Made by a program: the position numbers and the translations under genes
Shown here: positions 1-7,032 of the stretch, one piece after another
Numbering within the stretch: the stretch's first letter is position 1
Layout of the letters: the number at the start of each line of letters is the position of its first letter
IMG/VR virus record: IMGVR_UViG_3300025013_000111
Location: 1 to 37,034 of that record
Reading direction: 5' to 3' (one strand)
From: a virus
DNA: 37,034 bases
Notes under the pieces: model-generated
Told to the model about the DNA's origin: nothing
Database searches by the model: none
The model's input: the letters and a program-made list of their open reading frames with translations, nothing else

Positions 1-354
1 TTACCTATTCAAAGTATCTCTATCTGGCGCTGCATCAACAAAAACCGGCATTGCATCGGTGGTGACAGCTTTCTTCTTTAACAAGCCAGCCTTGGCATGG
101 CTCCTAAAGTATAAGTACCAAGGGAAAACAGCAATCCATAACAACAGACACGCTATAAAGATAGTGGCTGGAGAAGCCCCTGACTGGTAGTTTTTAGCAC
201 CGATCTTACCCGCATCGAACGAGGCCCAAAGAGAAGATATCAAAACTGTAGCCCATACTATCTGGGGTGGAACAAAGAAAATAGCAATTAGAAAAAGTAT
301 CGCCAAAACAAACGCCTGCCACTTCTCCATAGCCCACTCGGCTCCGCTAGCCAT
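1..354 (-). CDS. small polytopic membrane protein behind the repressor
   Basis: This is a 117-residue protein with about three hydrophobic segments (roughly residues 13-28, 31-46 and 63-82) and a basic C-terminal tail, so it probably sits in the inner membrane. A strong GGAGG lies 7-8 bases before the ATG at 354. The gene starts 30 bp after the repressor stop codon on the same strand, so both are probably expressed together in the lysogen. I do not recognise a family. Membrane proteins co-expressed with a phage repressor are often superinfection-exclusion or immunity factors; that is inference from position. It could also be a host gene next to the prophage, since the left prophage end is not visible. 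Confidence 0.7.
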   Translation of the reverse strand: MASGAEWAMEKWQAFVLAILFLIAIFFVPPQIVWATVLISSLWASFDAGKIGAKNYQSGASPATIFIACLLLWIAVFPWYLYFRSHAKAGLLKKKAVTTDAMPVFVDAAPDRDTLNR

Positions 355-384
355 TTGTACCTCCTCTTAATGCCTGATGTATTT

Positions 385-1095
385 TTACATCCTCCTGCCA
401 CACCATACGACCCTTCCTACCACGTTTAACGCTTCTACCATGTCCTTACTGATCGTCTCCGGCGCGTAGATCGTGTTGTCGCTGATCACAACTACGCTGC
501 CATCGAACTTCCTCTGCAGGCGCTTCACAAGTAAAACTCCATTGAACTGTAATACATAGACGGAGTTGTCTTCTACCCCTCGGGTGCGCAGGTCGACCAG
601 GATCAGGTCTTCGTTGCTGAGAGTGGGCTCCATGCTGTCGCCCTTGACGTTGATCAGCGCGAGCTGCTTCTCCGAAAGGCCTAGGCCGTTGCGTATCCAG
701 TCGGTCTTGAAGCTCAGGTAGTCCACGATCTGCTCGCTGTGGATCACAGCGCCACCGCCTGCAGAGGCCGCCACTTCATAACGTGGGATCAGTACGAAGT
801 CTTCCTCTCCGTCCTGGAAATGGCGATCCTGGACGAACGAGGGAGCAGCTGGTTCGCTCTCCGCCCCCCGTCTCATCGGGCCTTCGCCCGCTGCGAGCCA
901 GGCCGTGCTTACATCACCGGCTTTAGCTAGCGCAACCAGGCGCTCCCGTGAAGGATCTGAATCACCTGCCAGATACTTGCTGATTACCCTGGACGACATG
1001 TTAGCCAGCTTGGCCAGTTTCTCCACGCCTCCAACCTGATCTACCAGCACTTTCATTCTGACCTGGAACGTTTGTTCAGGTAAATCTTCGGCCAT
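385..1095 (-). CDS. phage repressor, HTH plus S24 (LexA/CI-like) peptidase domain
   Basis: The protein has 236 residues. An N-terminal helix-turn-helix spans about residues 23-44, and the C-terminal S24 peptidase fold runs from about residue 100. The catalytic dyad is visible: Ser154 in GDSMEPT and Lys191 in LLVKRL, 37 apart as is usual in this family. It should hold the lysogenic state by binding the operators just upstream of its start, and could be inactivated by RecA-assisted self-cleavage after DNA damage. I prefer the ATG at 1095, which follows GGGAGAGG; a TTG one codon earlier (1098) is possible. A repressor half-site (1097-1107) overlaps the start and ribosome-binding region, which suggests autoregulation. 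In Mu itself the repressor c lacks an S24 domain, so control here is lambda-like. Confidence 0.93.
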   Translation of the reverse strand: MAEDLPEQTFQVRMKVLVDQVGGVEKLAKLANMSSRVISKYLAGDSDPSRERLVALAKAGDVSTAWLAAGEGPMRRGAESEPAAPSFVQDRHFQDGEEDFVLIPRYEVAASAGGGAVIHSEQIVDYLSFKTDWIRNGLGLSEKQLALINVKGDSMEPTLSNEDLILVDLRTRGVEDNSVYVLQFNGVLLVKRLQRKFDGSVVVISDNTIYAPETISKDMVEALNVVGRVVWCGRRM

Positions 1096-1096
1096 C

Positions 1097-1143
1097 AAAC
1101 TTTTACCTCTCCCTCTTGAAAACTTTTACCAGGTAAAAGTTTT
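1097..1143. promoter_or_regulatory. repressor operator: palindrome plus upstream half-site
   Basis: A perfect dyad with 12-nt arms (AAAACTTTTACC and its complement) around one central base lies at 1119-1143. A further half-site, AAACTTTTACC, is at 1097-1107, 22 bp away (about two helical turns), and it overlaps the repressor start. The sites sit directly upstream of the S24 repressor gene, so they are most likely its binding sites. A third half-site is listed separately. Confidence 0.7.
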
Positions 1144-1158
1144 GTAAACTATTGAAAT

Positions 1159-1187
1159 AGTATAGAAAGACAGTGCTGAAGCATGAA
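1159..1187 (-). promoter_or_regulatory. candidate repressor promoter
   Basis: On the minus strand a -10 box TATACT (1159-1164) is preceded, 17 bases upstream, by a weak -35 box TTCATG (1182-1187). Transcription would start near the operator palindrome at 1119-1143 and run into the repressor gene. The -35 is poor, so this is tentative. Confidence 0.4.
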
Positions 1188-1201
1188 TAGTCAGATGCCG
1201 C

Positions 1202-1212
1202 AACTTTTACCT
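1202..1212. promoter_or_regulatory. third repressor half-site, upstream of the early promoter
   Basis: AACTTTTACCT repeats the operator half-site and ends 12 bp before the -35 box of the rightward promoter, a good position for repression or for cooperative binding with the main palindrome. Confidence 0.5.
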
Positions 1213-1224
1213 GCACGAATGTGC

Positions 1225-1253
1225 TTGACACCTGAACAAACGTTCTGTATTTT
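1225..1253 (+). promoter_or_regulatory. early rightward promoter (Pe-like)
   Basis: A perfect -35 TTGACA (1225-1230) and a -10 TATTTT (1248-1253) are separated by the ideal 17 bp. The promoter points to the early genes and lies beside the repressor half-sites. Its spacer is made up of one arm of the 16-bp inverted repeat. It should drive the transposition operon when repression is lifted. Transcripts would first run antisense through the KTSC gene at 1306-1518. Confidence 0.7.
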
Positions 1254-1305
1254 CGGTCTCAGATGCAAAACATCTTAAGCCGTAAAAACAAAAAAAAGAG
1301 GGTGA

Positions 1306-1518
1306 TCAGCCCACCTTGCGGGTGGGGTACCGGTCCTTGATGAAGCTGGCGAAGTAGCCCCCTTTGGAACCGGCACCCATCAGCCCCAGATAACGGTCTT
1401 GCGGGACACCTGAGTAGCGATAAACACCGCCGCTGTGAAACCTGATTTCCATGGCCATGGTCATTGAGTCGTACCCTACTGAATGGAGATTTGAAGATGT
1501 CACACGTTGCAGTTCCAT
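1306..1518 (-). CDS. KTSC-domain small protein
   Basis: The protein has 70 residues, nearly all of it a KTSC domain: VGYD near residue 14, an amphipathic I-x-F-x-x-G-G-V-Y-x-Y strand, VP..RY..L, then G.YF..FIKDRYP. KTSC domains are small folds found alone or fused to nucleic-acid-related proteins, and their role is unclear. The ATG at 1518 follows GGAGGT with good spacing. It lies on the opposite strand to the early operon, and its first 22 bases overlap the start of the plus-strand gene at 1497, so the two start regions face each other. It could belong to the lysogenic transcript running towards the repressor. Confidence 0.75.
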   Translation of the reverse strand: MELQRVTSSNLHSVGYDSMTMAMEIRFHSGGVYRYSGVPQDRYLGLMGAGSKGGYFASFIKDRYPTRKVG

Positions 1519-1685
1519 TGGTTACCTCCGAGCAAAAGCAGATCAAGGACATGAGCGAATCGGAGCTGATTGCTCTGTTCGAGTGGTACGAGTTCCGCGA
1601 TCCTATCGGCCACAAGCTGACCATGTGCGAGGACTTCCGCGATCTAGTCAAGGCGGCTTCAAGCAATCATGGAGGCCCGGTATGA
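1497..1685 (+). CDS. small early protein, unknown function
   Basis: This 62-residue protein begins MSHVAVPLVTSEQ; its middle is acidic and helical with several aromatic residues. The ATG at 1497 follows GGAGAT. It is the first rightward gene after the early promoter, and its stop overlaps the next start (ATGA), so the two are translationally coupled. Its start overlaps that of the divergent KTSC gene by 22 bp. I recognise no family. Confidence 0.6.
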   Translation: MSHVAVPLVTSEQKQIKDMSESELIALFEWYEFRDPIGHKLTMCEDFRDLVKAASSNHGGPV

Positions 1686-1891
1686 ATCCAGTGGATGAGT
1701 TTTTTCATAAGGTTCTGGAAGAAGTCAAAACCGGCTCTTCACAGATATCCACTGACCTCAATTTCGAAACCTTATTCCAAAGGTTTGTATCCGAACATCC
1801 CCTTGAGGACTGGGAGTGGTTTGGCTTGCTTCAGTACGCAGGTGAATTTGTCATGAAGCGCGAGAGGCAAGGAGCTGCTCCAAAACCTTGA
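1682..1891 (+). CDS. small early protein, unknown function
   Basis: This is a 69-residue acidic protein (MNPVDEFFHKVLEEV...). Its ATG overlaps the upstream stop as ATGA and is preceded by GGAGG. Its last 41 bp overlap the 3' end of the minus-strand gene at 1851-2138. Tryptophan- and glutamate-rich helices (EDWEWF) are visible but no known motif is. Confidence 0.6.
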   Translation: MNPVDEFFHKVLEEVKTGSSQISTDLNFETLFQRFVSEHPLEDWEWFGLLQYAGEFVMKRERQGAAPKP

Positions 1892-2138
1892 GCGCGGCCT
1901 CAGCATTGAGACGCTGCTGATCTAGTTCTGGATCAGCTTTGCCGCAGGCTGAATCTGATTTCTCAATGGAGCAGAGTAACGCCTGGCGTAGACCAGCCAT
2001 TGAGATGTCGCCATCTGCGCGTAGAAGTTCCATGACGTGTTCCCCAAGGGTACGGTCGGCAATTTGGTCAGCCATCCGTTTATAGCTGGCTCCCATGGAC
2101 TTAGACAGTTCTTTAAACCGTTCTTCAACCGTTTCCAT
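1851..2138 (-). CDS. small helical protein on the opposite strand, unknown
   Basis: This 95-residue protein begins METVEERFKELSK and is predicted to be almost wholly helical and charged. GGAGG lies 5 bases before the ATG at 2138; a GTG at 2144 would overlap that Shine-Dalgarno, so I reject it. It is divergent from the HTH gene at 2160 with only 21 bp between starts, and it overlaps the preceding plus-strand gene tail to tail by 41 bp. It interrupts an otherwise rightward early operon. A regulator or antisense-controlled lysogenic gene is possible, but nothing in the sequence proves a function. Confidence 0.55.
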   Translation of the reverse strand: METVEERFKELSKSMGASYKRMADQIADRTLGEHVMELLRADGDISMAGLRQALLCSIEKSDSACGKADPELDQQRLNAEAALKVLEQLLASRAS

Positions 2139-2159
2139 AAACACCTCCAGAGGTCAAAT

Positions 2160-2351
2160 ATGAACCGCAAAGTTAAGGCCCTCCTGATTGAGAAGGGCAT
2201 CAAACAGAAGGACATAGCGGAGTCCCTGGGCGTATCTCCGGGGTGCGTGTCCGGCACGATCGGCGGCTTGTTCCAATCTCGCAGGGTCAGGGAAGCCGTG
2301 GCCAAAGAGCTAAAGATGCCCTACGAGAAGGTTTGGGGCAAAACCGTCTAG
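2160..2351 (+). CDS. Cro/Ner-like small HTH DNA-binding protein
   Basis: The protein has 63 residues with a helix-turn-helix over about residues 10-35 (KGIKQKDIAESLGVSPGCVSG) and a basic C-terminus. Size and place, early and just before the transposase genes, match the Mu Ner or lambda Cro role of turning down early or repressor transcription. It starts at ATG 2160 after AGAGGT. The 18-bp inverted repeat at its stop codon could be one of its targets. The family call rests on the HTH pattern and position only. Confidence 0.75.
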   Translation: MNRKVKALLIEKGIKQKDIAESLGVSPGCVSGTIGGLFQSRRVREAVAKELKMPYEKVWGKTV

Positions 2352-2367
2352 CGATACTTTTATCGCT
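2350..2367. promoter_or_regulatory. 18-bp inverted repeat, hairpin or operator
   Basis: AGCGATA-CTTT-TATCGCT is a perfect 7-bp inverted repeat overlapping the stop of the small HTH gene, upstream of the gene at 2410. As RNA it forms a small hairpin without a U tract; as DNA it could be a binding site for a dimeric regulator. Confidence 0.4.
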
Positions 2368-2409
2368 GAACGATGTCCGGGAATATAGACCAAAATTAAC
2401 GGCCATTCA

Positions 2410-2883
2410 ATGACAAAGAACAAAAAAAGTTTAGTCACAGATCCCGACCAATTGAGCCTCCTGGACCTGCTGCGTCAGGAACAGGAGGAGCGTCAGCTCA
2501 ACCGTGCCGGCCGCCTGAATATGGTCGCTCAGATCAGTTCAGCGATTAAGGGCGGCATTCGCAAAGCACCCAAGTCCCGGGAGACCATCGCGGACGAGAT
2601 GGCCGAGCTGACCGGCGAGCGCATCACCGTCGCCATGATCAACAACTGGACCTCCGACAGCCACCCCCACGACATGCCAGGCCGTTTCTATTCCGCCTTC
2701 TGCCGAGCGACAGGAGACATCGAGCTGATACGGCTGCTAGCCGAGGGGGCCGGGGTATTTACCCTGCCGGGGCCGGATGCGTTGAGAGCCGAAATCCAGA
2801 AGCTGGACGAACAGACGAAGGGACTGCAGGCAGAGAAGAAAAAGCGGCTGATGTTCCTGCAGGAGCTGGAAGGCAAGAAGTAG
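2410..2883 (+). CDS. early protein before the transposase, probable DNA-binding regulator
   Basis: The protein has 157 residues. A Leu/Gln-rich N-terminus precedes a helical middle (about residues 55-110) containing ETIADEMAELTGERITVAMINNW, which looks like a helix-turn-helix of the kind seen in phage CII-like regulators. The last 40 residues are a charged coiled coil (LDEQTKGLQAEKKKR). It precedes the transposase gene by 40 bp and is likely co-transcribed with it. The Shine-Dalgarno before the ATG is weak. A role in regulating transposition is inference from position. Confidence 0.65.
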   Translation: MTKNKKSLVTDPDQLSLLDLLRQEQEERQLNRAGRLNMVAQISSAIKGGIRKAPKSRETIADEMAELTGERITVAMINNWTSDSHPHDMPGRFYSAFCRATGDIELIRLLAEGAGVFTLPGPDALRAEIQKLDEQTKGLQAEKKKRLMFLQELEGKK

Positions 2884-2923
2884 GATTAGCTGCAGTTGTA
2901 ATGAGATCAACGAGGGGCACCTG

Positions 2924-5200
2924 ATGACACCTAAAACCCACTGCACCGCGAAAGAACTGGCCGGACTACCGGGTATGCCAAAGTCAATCAAAGGTGTGAT
3001 TGATCAAGGCGAGCGCGGAGAAATCGAGTCTCGCCCAACCAAAAAAAAGGACGGCAGCGACAGCAAGTTCCTTGAGTACTCCATCGCCTCCCTCCCGGCC
3101 GAGACACGCAAGGCCCTAGCCACCCAGAACACCAAGGTCGGCTATGATCCGGCCCCGGCTGTCGCGGCCGCCGCCGCCGCACGCGGCGCCAAGATTCGGC
3201 TCACCGCCGACAAGGCCGAGCGCAACCGCCTCGAGGCCCGCGCCGAATCCCTTGCCAGATTCAACCGCCTCCCGGCGTGGCAGCAAAAAGCGGCTAAAGC
3301 CAAGCTCGCGGTAATCAAATCCTGCAACCACTACATAACCACCCACCAACTGGCTAAAACAGCAGGCCAGAATACCTTCTGCCACGAATACGACCTGAAC
3401 CAAATCGACGTCGCCCCCTGGGTGCGCGCCGCGATCCCCAGCGTCCACCCCGCCACCCTGCGCAGTTGGATCAAGGACGAGCACGACCTCGGCATGATGG
3501 GCCTGGTCGACTGCTACGGCAACCGTAAGGACCAGAGCAAGATTGAAACCTGGAACCGCACCATCCTCCCGGGAGGCGAGGTTAGAGCTCCCCTGGCCGA
3601 TGCCATCGTCTCCCTGATCCTCAAGTATCCGCACATCAAGGAGAAGGCGTGCAACGAGTCGCTCCGCGCCATCCTCCCCGATGCGATAGATGTCAGCGAC
3701 AAGTCGGTGAAGCGCTACATGGACAAATGGAAGGCGCAAAACAAGCAGGAGTATGCCCTCGCAATCAACCCAGACGATTACAAGAATCGCTTCCAGCCTG
3801 CCTTCGGATCTCGCTCTGAGGGTATCGACGGTCCGAACCAGAAGTGGGAAATCGACGCCACCCCTGCCGACCTGCTGCTGACAGATGGTAGGCACAAAAT
3901 CATCGGCCTCGCCGACGTGGGGCCCCGCCGCCTGAAGTTCTACGTCAACAAGACCGAGCGCGCACGGGACAACGCCTTCGCGGTTCGCCGGGCGATCCTG
4001 GACTGGGGCGTACCCGCCGCCGGCGGCACTATCGTCACTGACCAGGGCGCTCCTTACCTGACCGAGCACTTCGAGCGGATCCTCTCCGACCTGGAGATCA
4101 ACCAGCACATCTGCAACCCCTACAGCGGCGACGAAAAACCCCATATCGAGCGCGGCTTCCAAACCCTGAGTCACGACCTGATAGAGCTCCTGCCCGGCTA
4201 TTGCGGCCACAGCGTCTCGGAGCGCCAGGCTATCGAGGCCCGCAAGAGCTTCGCCAAGCGCCTTAAGAACAAGGATGAGGTCATAGAGATCGCGATGACC
4301 TCAGAGGAGCTGCAGGCCTTTTGCGATCGCTGGTGCGAGAGCTACCACAACACGGTCCACTCCAGCCTCGGCAAGACCCCCAACCAGGTCATGGAGCAGT
4401 GGCCGCATCCTATCCGCCGTATCTCCGACGAGCGCGCCCTGGACATGCTGTTGTGCGAGGCGGTGCGCCCCGGCGGTCGGCTGCCGATCATCGGCAAGAA
4501 AGGGATCCGCGTCAACGGCGGCTTCTACATCCACCCGGCCCTGGGACGGCACGTCGGGGAGTACTGCCGGGCCTTCGCCGAGCCGGTCAGCCTGGGCCGC
4601 ATCATCGTCCACGTCAAGAACGAATTCGATGCCTGGGAGTTCCTCTGCATCGCCGAGGATCCCGACCGCGTTGACATAAGCCGCGCAGAGGTGGCGGTCG
4701 CGACCCGGGAGCTGCACAACGAGCACAAGAAGGAGATGGCGCGGCACGCCCGGGAAGCGAAGAAGGCTATCAAGGGGGTCGACATCGTTTCCGCAGTCCT
4801 GGCCCACCGTGAGAAGAAGGCGGCGATCGCCAAGGGGAACGTCACCCACCTGCCCCAACGGAGCGTGGAACACATCACCCCCGGCCTTTCTGCAGCCATG
4901 GAAGCGGCGGCCGCCCTGGAAAGGAGGTTGACCATCAAGCCGGAGCCGGCACCGGACGTGACCGCAGCCAAGGAACGGCTGAAGGCTGACATGGAGCGGT
5001 CCCAGGCGAGCAACGTGGCCAGCATCCAGGTCGAGTCGGTGCGGTCCCAGTACAGGCGGTGGAAGCGGTTGAAGACGGCCCTGTCCGAGGGCCAGATCAT
5101 CGACGAAACGGAGTACCAGTTTTACAGGAATTTCGGGCAGAGCGCCGAGTGCAGGGCCTACGCGGGTATGGAGGAAGAGTTGGGCGCCATCGCCAAATAG
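2924..5200 (+). CDS. MuA-like DDE transposase (transposase A)
   Basis: This 758-residue protein catalyses strand transfer for integration and replicative transposition of the phage genome. Residues 1 to about 60 resemble the Mu-type DNA-binding domain. The integrase core (about 300-440) shows the metal ligands Asp311 (WEIDATPAD), Asp373 (VTDQGAPY) and Glu409 (KPHIERGF), a DD(35)E spacing. A Mu transposase C-terminal beta-barrel follows (about 505-585), then a charged helical tail of the kind that contacts the B ATPase. It is longer than MuA (663 residues), and the D-to-E spacing is shorter than MuA's (about 55), closer to Tn552- or TnsB-type enzymes. The ATG follows GAGGGG. An A8 run lies at codons 40-42. 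The B ATPase gene is immediately downstream. Confidence 0.96.
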   Translation: MTPKTHCTAKELAGLPGMPKSIKGVIDQGERGEIESRPTKKKDGSDSKFLEYSIASLPAETRKALATQNTKVGYDPAPAVAAAAAARGAKIRLTADKAERNRLEARAESLARFNRLPAWQQKAAKAKLAVIKSCNHYITTHQLAKTAGQNTFCHEYDLNQIDVAPWVRAAIPSVHPATLRSWIKDEHDLGMMGLVDCYGNRKDQSKIETWNRTILPGGEVRAPLADAIVSLILKYPHIKEKACNESLRAILPDAIDVSDKSVKRYMDKWKAQNKQEYALAINPDDYKNRFQPAFGSRSEGIDGPNQKWEIDATPADLLLTDGRHKIIGLADVGPRRLKFYVNKTERARDNAFAVRRAILDWGVPAAGGTIVTDQGAPYLTEHFERILSDLEINQHICNPYSGDEKPHIERGFQTLSHDLIELLPGYCGHSVSERQAIEARKSFAKRLKNKDEVIEIAMTSEELQAFCDRWCESYHNTVHSSLGKTPNQVMEQWPHPIRRISDERALDMLLCEAVRPGGRLPIIGKKGIRVNGGFYIHPALGRHVGEYCRAFAEPVSLGRIIVHVKNEFDAWEFLCIAEDPDRVDISRAEVAVATRELHNEHKKEMARHAREAKKAIKGVDIVSAVLAHREKKAAIAKGNVTHLPQRSVEHITPGLSAAMEAAAALERRLTIKPEPAPDVTAAKERLKADMERSQASNVASIQVESVRSQYRRWKRLKTALSEGQIIDETEYQFYRNFGQSAECRAYAGMEEELGAIAK

Positions 5201-5202
5201 AC

Positions 5203-5229
5203 AAGGCCGGCGTTCGCGGCGCCGGCCTT
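5203..5229 (+). promoter_or_regulatory. strong hairpin between transposase A and B genes
   Basis: AAGGCCGGCG and its exact complement form a 10-bp GC-rich stem with a 7-nt loop right after the transposase stop codon. No U tract follows, so it is unlikely to be a simple intrinsic terminator. It may stabilise the upstream message or set the A:B protein ratio. Confidence 0.55.
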
Positions 5230-5262
5230 GAGTTGAAGCACTACTAAACAGGCGGAGAAATC

Positions 5263-6009
5263 ATGTCACAGAACGTACCAGCAGTCAAGGGGGCGGTAGC
5301 AGCCCTCGGCAACGTCGGCCTCGCGGCCACCAGCATGGAGCGGCTGATCAACGCCCCTTCCCACCTCCCACGCATCGGCGTCTTCTACGGCCGGGCCGGC
5401 CTGGGCAAAACCTCGGCCGCCTGTTTCCTGATGAACCGCTACAACGCCTACCGCATCGAGTGCAAGTCGGTCTGGACCAGGAAGACGGTCTTCGTCGAAA
5501 TCCTCAAGCTCATGGGCATACCGCCGGCAGCCACCATGCCGGAGATGCTGGACCAGGTCTGTGCCCAGCTGCAGCTCTCCCGCCGCCCGCTGATCATCGA
5601 CGAGATGGACCATGTGGTGGCAAAGAAGTCCGTCGAAGTCATCCGCGACATCTATGACGGATCCCAGTGCGCCCTGATGCTGATCGGCGAGGAGAACCTG
5701 CCGACCGCGCTCGAAAAATGGGAGCGCGTGCACAGCCGGGTGCTCGACTGGACCCCCGCCCAAGCCCTGGACCTCTACGATGCCGAGACACTGGCCGACT
5801 TCTACTGCCAGCGCGTCACCGTAGAGCATGACCTCCTGACCCACATTCACGGACAGTCCGGCGGCAGCGCCCGGCGCATCTGTACCAACTTGGAGCTGGT
5901 CCAGGAAGAAGCCTTGAAGCTCGGGCTCTCCAGCATCGATCTCACCACCTGGGGCAACCGCCCCCTTTACACCGGCGCCGCGCCGGTGCGGGATCGGAGG
6001 AGTAAATGA
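5263..6009 (+). CDS. MuB-like AAA+ transposition ATPase (transposase B)
   Basis: The protein has 248 residues. Walker A is GRAGLGKT (43-50) and Walker B is LIIDE (110-114), in an AAA+ fold. MuB-type ATPases coat target DNA in an ATP-dependent way, deliver it to the transposase and give target immunity. The protein is shorter than MuB (312) and lacks an obvious N-terminal HTH appendage, resembling minimal TnsC/IstB-like helpers. The ATG follows GGCGGAG. The last four bases overlap the next start (ATGA), so the downstream winged-helix gene is coupled. Confidence 0.93.
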   Translation: MSQNVPAVKGAVAALGNVGLAATSMERLINAPSHLPRIGVFYGRAGLGKTSAACFLMNRYNAYRIECKSVWTRKTVFVEILKLMGIPPAATMPEMLDQVCAQLQLSRRPLIIDEMDHVVAKKSVEVIRDIYDGSQCALMLIGEENLPTALEKWERVHSRVLDWTPAQALDLYDAETLADFYCQRVTVEHDLLTHIHGQSGGSARRICTNLELVQEEALKLGLSSIDLTTWGNRPLYTGAAPVRDRRSK

Positions 6010-6608
6010 GCCGCAAACCGGTAAACAAGCTGCGCACCGACGAGAGCCGCGACGCGATCTGGGCGCTTATCAGAGAGGTCAAAGGTGAGTTAACGCTCCG
6101 CTCCATCCAGCAGGAGACCCATCTGGGACGTGACACCGTCAATACCTATCTGACCGGTCTGGTAAATGCCGGGTACCTGAAGGTCACGCACGCAAACGGG
6201 GGATTCACTCCGACACTTTATCTCCTGGTCCGGGATATCGGCGTCGACGCCCCCAGGGTGCGCAAGGACGGCACCGAAGTGACCCAGGGCCAGGGGCGGT
6301 TGCAGATGTGGAACACCATCCGGGTACTGCGCGACTTCTCCTCCCGGGATCTGGCGTTCAACGCCTCCACCGACCTCTGCAAGGTCACCGAAAGCGACGC
6401 AAAGCACTACGTCTACTACCTGCATGCCGCCGGGTACCTGGTGCGGACCCGTATCAGTTCCCCCACGGCCCAGGCGAGATACAGGCTGGTGGGCCTCAAA
6501 TGGACCGGCCCAAAGCCTCCGCAGATCCAGCGCGTACGGCAGGTCTACGACCCGAATACCAAGCAGGTGGCCTGGACCGAGGGGGTCGACGCTGGGGGTG
6601 ACGAGTGA
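6006..6608 (+). CDS. double winged-helix protein, early regulator
   Basis: The protein has 200 residues with two apparent winged-helix modules. The first is at about 15-75 (LTLRSIQQETHLGRDTVNTYL, then a beta wing). The second is at about 95-160 (FSSRDLAFNASTD...DAKHYVYYLHAAGYL). Such proteins follow the B gene in several Mu-like phages, but no function is established that I know of. It is coupled to both neighbours by 4-bp overlaps, so it is made from the transposition operon. DNA binding is inferred from the fold. Confidence 0.75.
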   Translation: MSRKPVNKLRTDESRDAIWALIREVKGELTLRSIQQETHLGRDTVNTYLTGLVNAGYLKVTHANGGFTPTLYLLVRDIGVDAPRVRKDGTEVTQGQGRLQMWNTIRVLRDFSSRDLAFNASTDLCKVTESDAKHYVYYLHAAGYLVRTRISSPTAQARYRLVGLKWTGPKPPQIQRVRQVYDPNTKQVAWTEGVDAGGDE

Positions 6609-6931
6609 CGGCAGTCGATTTGCTGGCGCTCCTGGAACAGGCCATCGCCGAGCGCAACGACAAGCGGGGCAAGGGCGGAGCCGCCCAAGTGGCGCGCATG
6701 CTGGAGGTCTCCGACAGCGCCGTATCCCAATTTCGCAAAGGAACCTACCCGTCCCCCGAAACCATACAGACCCGCATCCGCCTGGTTCTGGGCGGCGAGA
6801 CGGTACCCTGCCCGGAACTGGGGGAGATCACCCTGGCCGAGTGTTCCGGACACAAGAAGCGTGGTCCCACCACCGACTCATTCTACGCCCGGATGTTCCG
6901 CGCCTGTCATGCCTGCAGGAGGAAACCATGA
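6605..6931 (+). CDS. HTH protein with C-terminal cysteine cluster
   Basis: The protein has 108 residues and a GTG start overlapping the upstream stop. Residues about 20-50 form a Cro/XRE-like HTH (AAQVARMLEVSDSAVSQFRKG). The C-terminal third contains Cys residues (CPELGEITLAEC and CHAC) that could bind a metal. It is likely a DNA-binding early regulator. The stop overlaps the start of the 34-residue ORF that follows. Confidence 0.75.
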   Translation: MTAVDLLALLEQAIAERNDKRGKGGAAQVARMLEVSDSAVSQFRKGTYPSPETIQTRIRLVLGGETVPCPELGEITLAECSGHKKRGPTTDSFYARMFRACHACRRKP

Positions 6932-7032
6932 TCCGAGCCTTGCAATCGAGCCGGGCAGTTTTCACCAATCTCATCAGTGGCATCTGCACCGCCACTTTCT
7001 GCCGGCTCTTCAAAACGGGCGGGCACTTTTAA
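6928..7032 (+). CDS. 34-residue small protein
   Basis: The short ORF begins MIRALQSSRAVF, has a strong AGGAGG, and its start overlaps the upstream stop (ATGA), so translation is likely. The peptide has a moderately hydrophobic middle with two cysteines and a basic end. No family is recognised. Confidence 0.45.
   Translation: MIRALQSSRAVFTNLISGICTATFCRLFKTGGHF

Larger units (their letters stand above)
1066..1245. repeat. 16-bp perfect inverted repeat bracketing the control region
   Basis: GAACGTTTGTTCAGGT at 1066-1081, inside the repressor's first codons, is the exact reverse complement of 1230-1245, which lies in the spacer of the early promoter. The 148 bp between the arms contain all the AACTTTTACC operator sites and the repressor promoter. 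A perfect 16-bp match over this distance is unlikely by chance. It could be a second regulator's paired site, a looping element, or a transposase-binding (enhancer-like) element. Confidence 0.75.

Noticed and set aside
739-930. 63-codon plus-strand ORF inside the repressor gene
   Set aside because: Opposite frame of a well-supported S24 repressor; no independent evidence.
1259-1666. 135-codon minus-strand ORF overlapping the KTSC gene
   Set aside because: The KTSC frame at 1306-1518 has a domain match and a good ribosome site; the longer frame has neither.
3116-4210. 364-codon open frame on the minus strand opposite the transposase
   Set aside because: Low-complexity Val/Gly/Leu/Asp composition typical of GC-rich antisense frames; the plus strand carries the DDE motifs.
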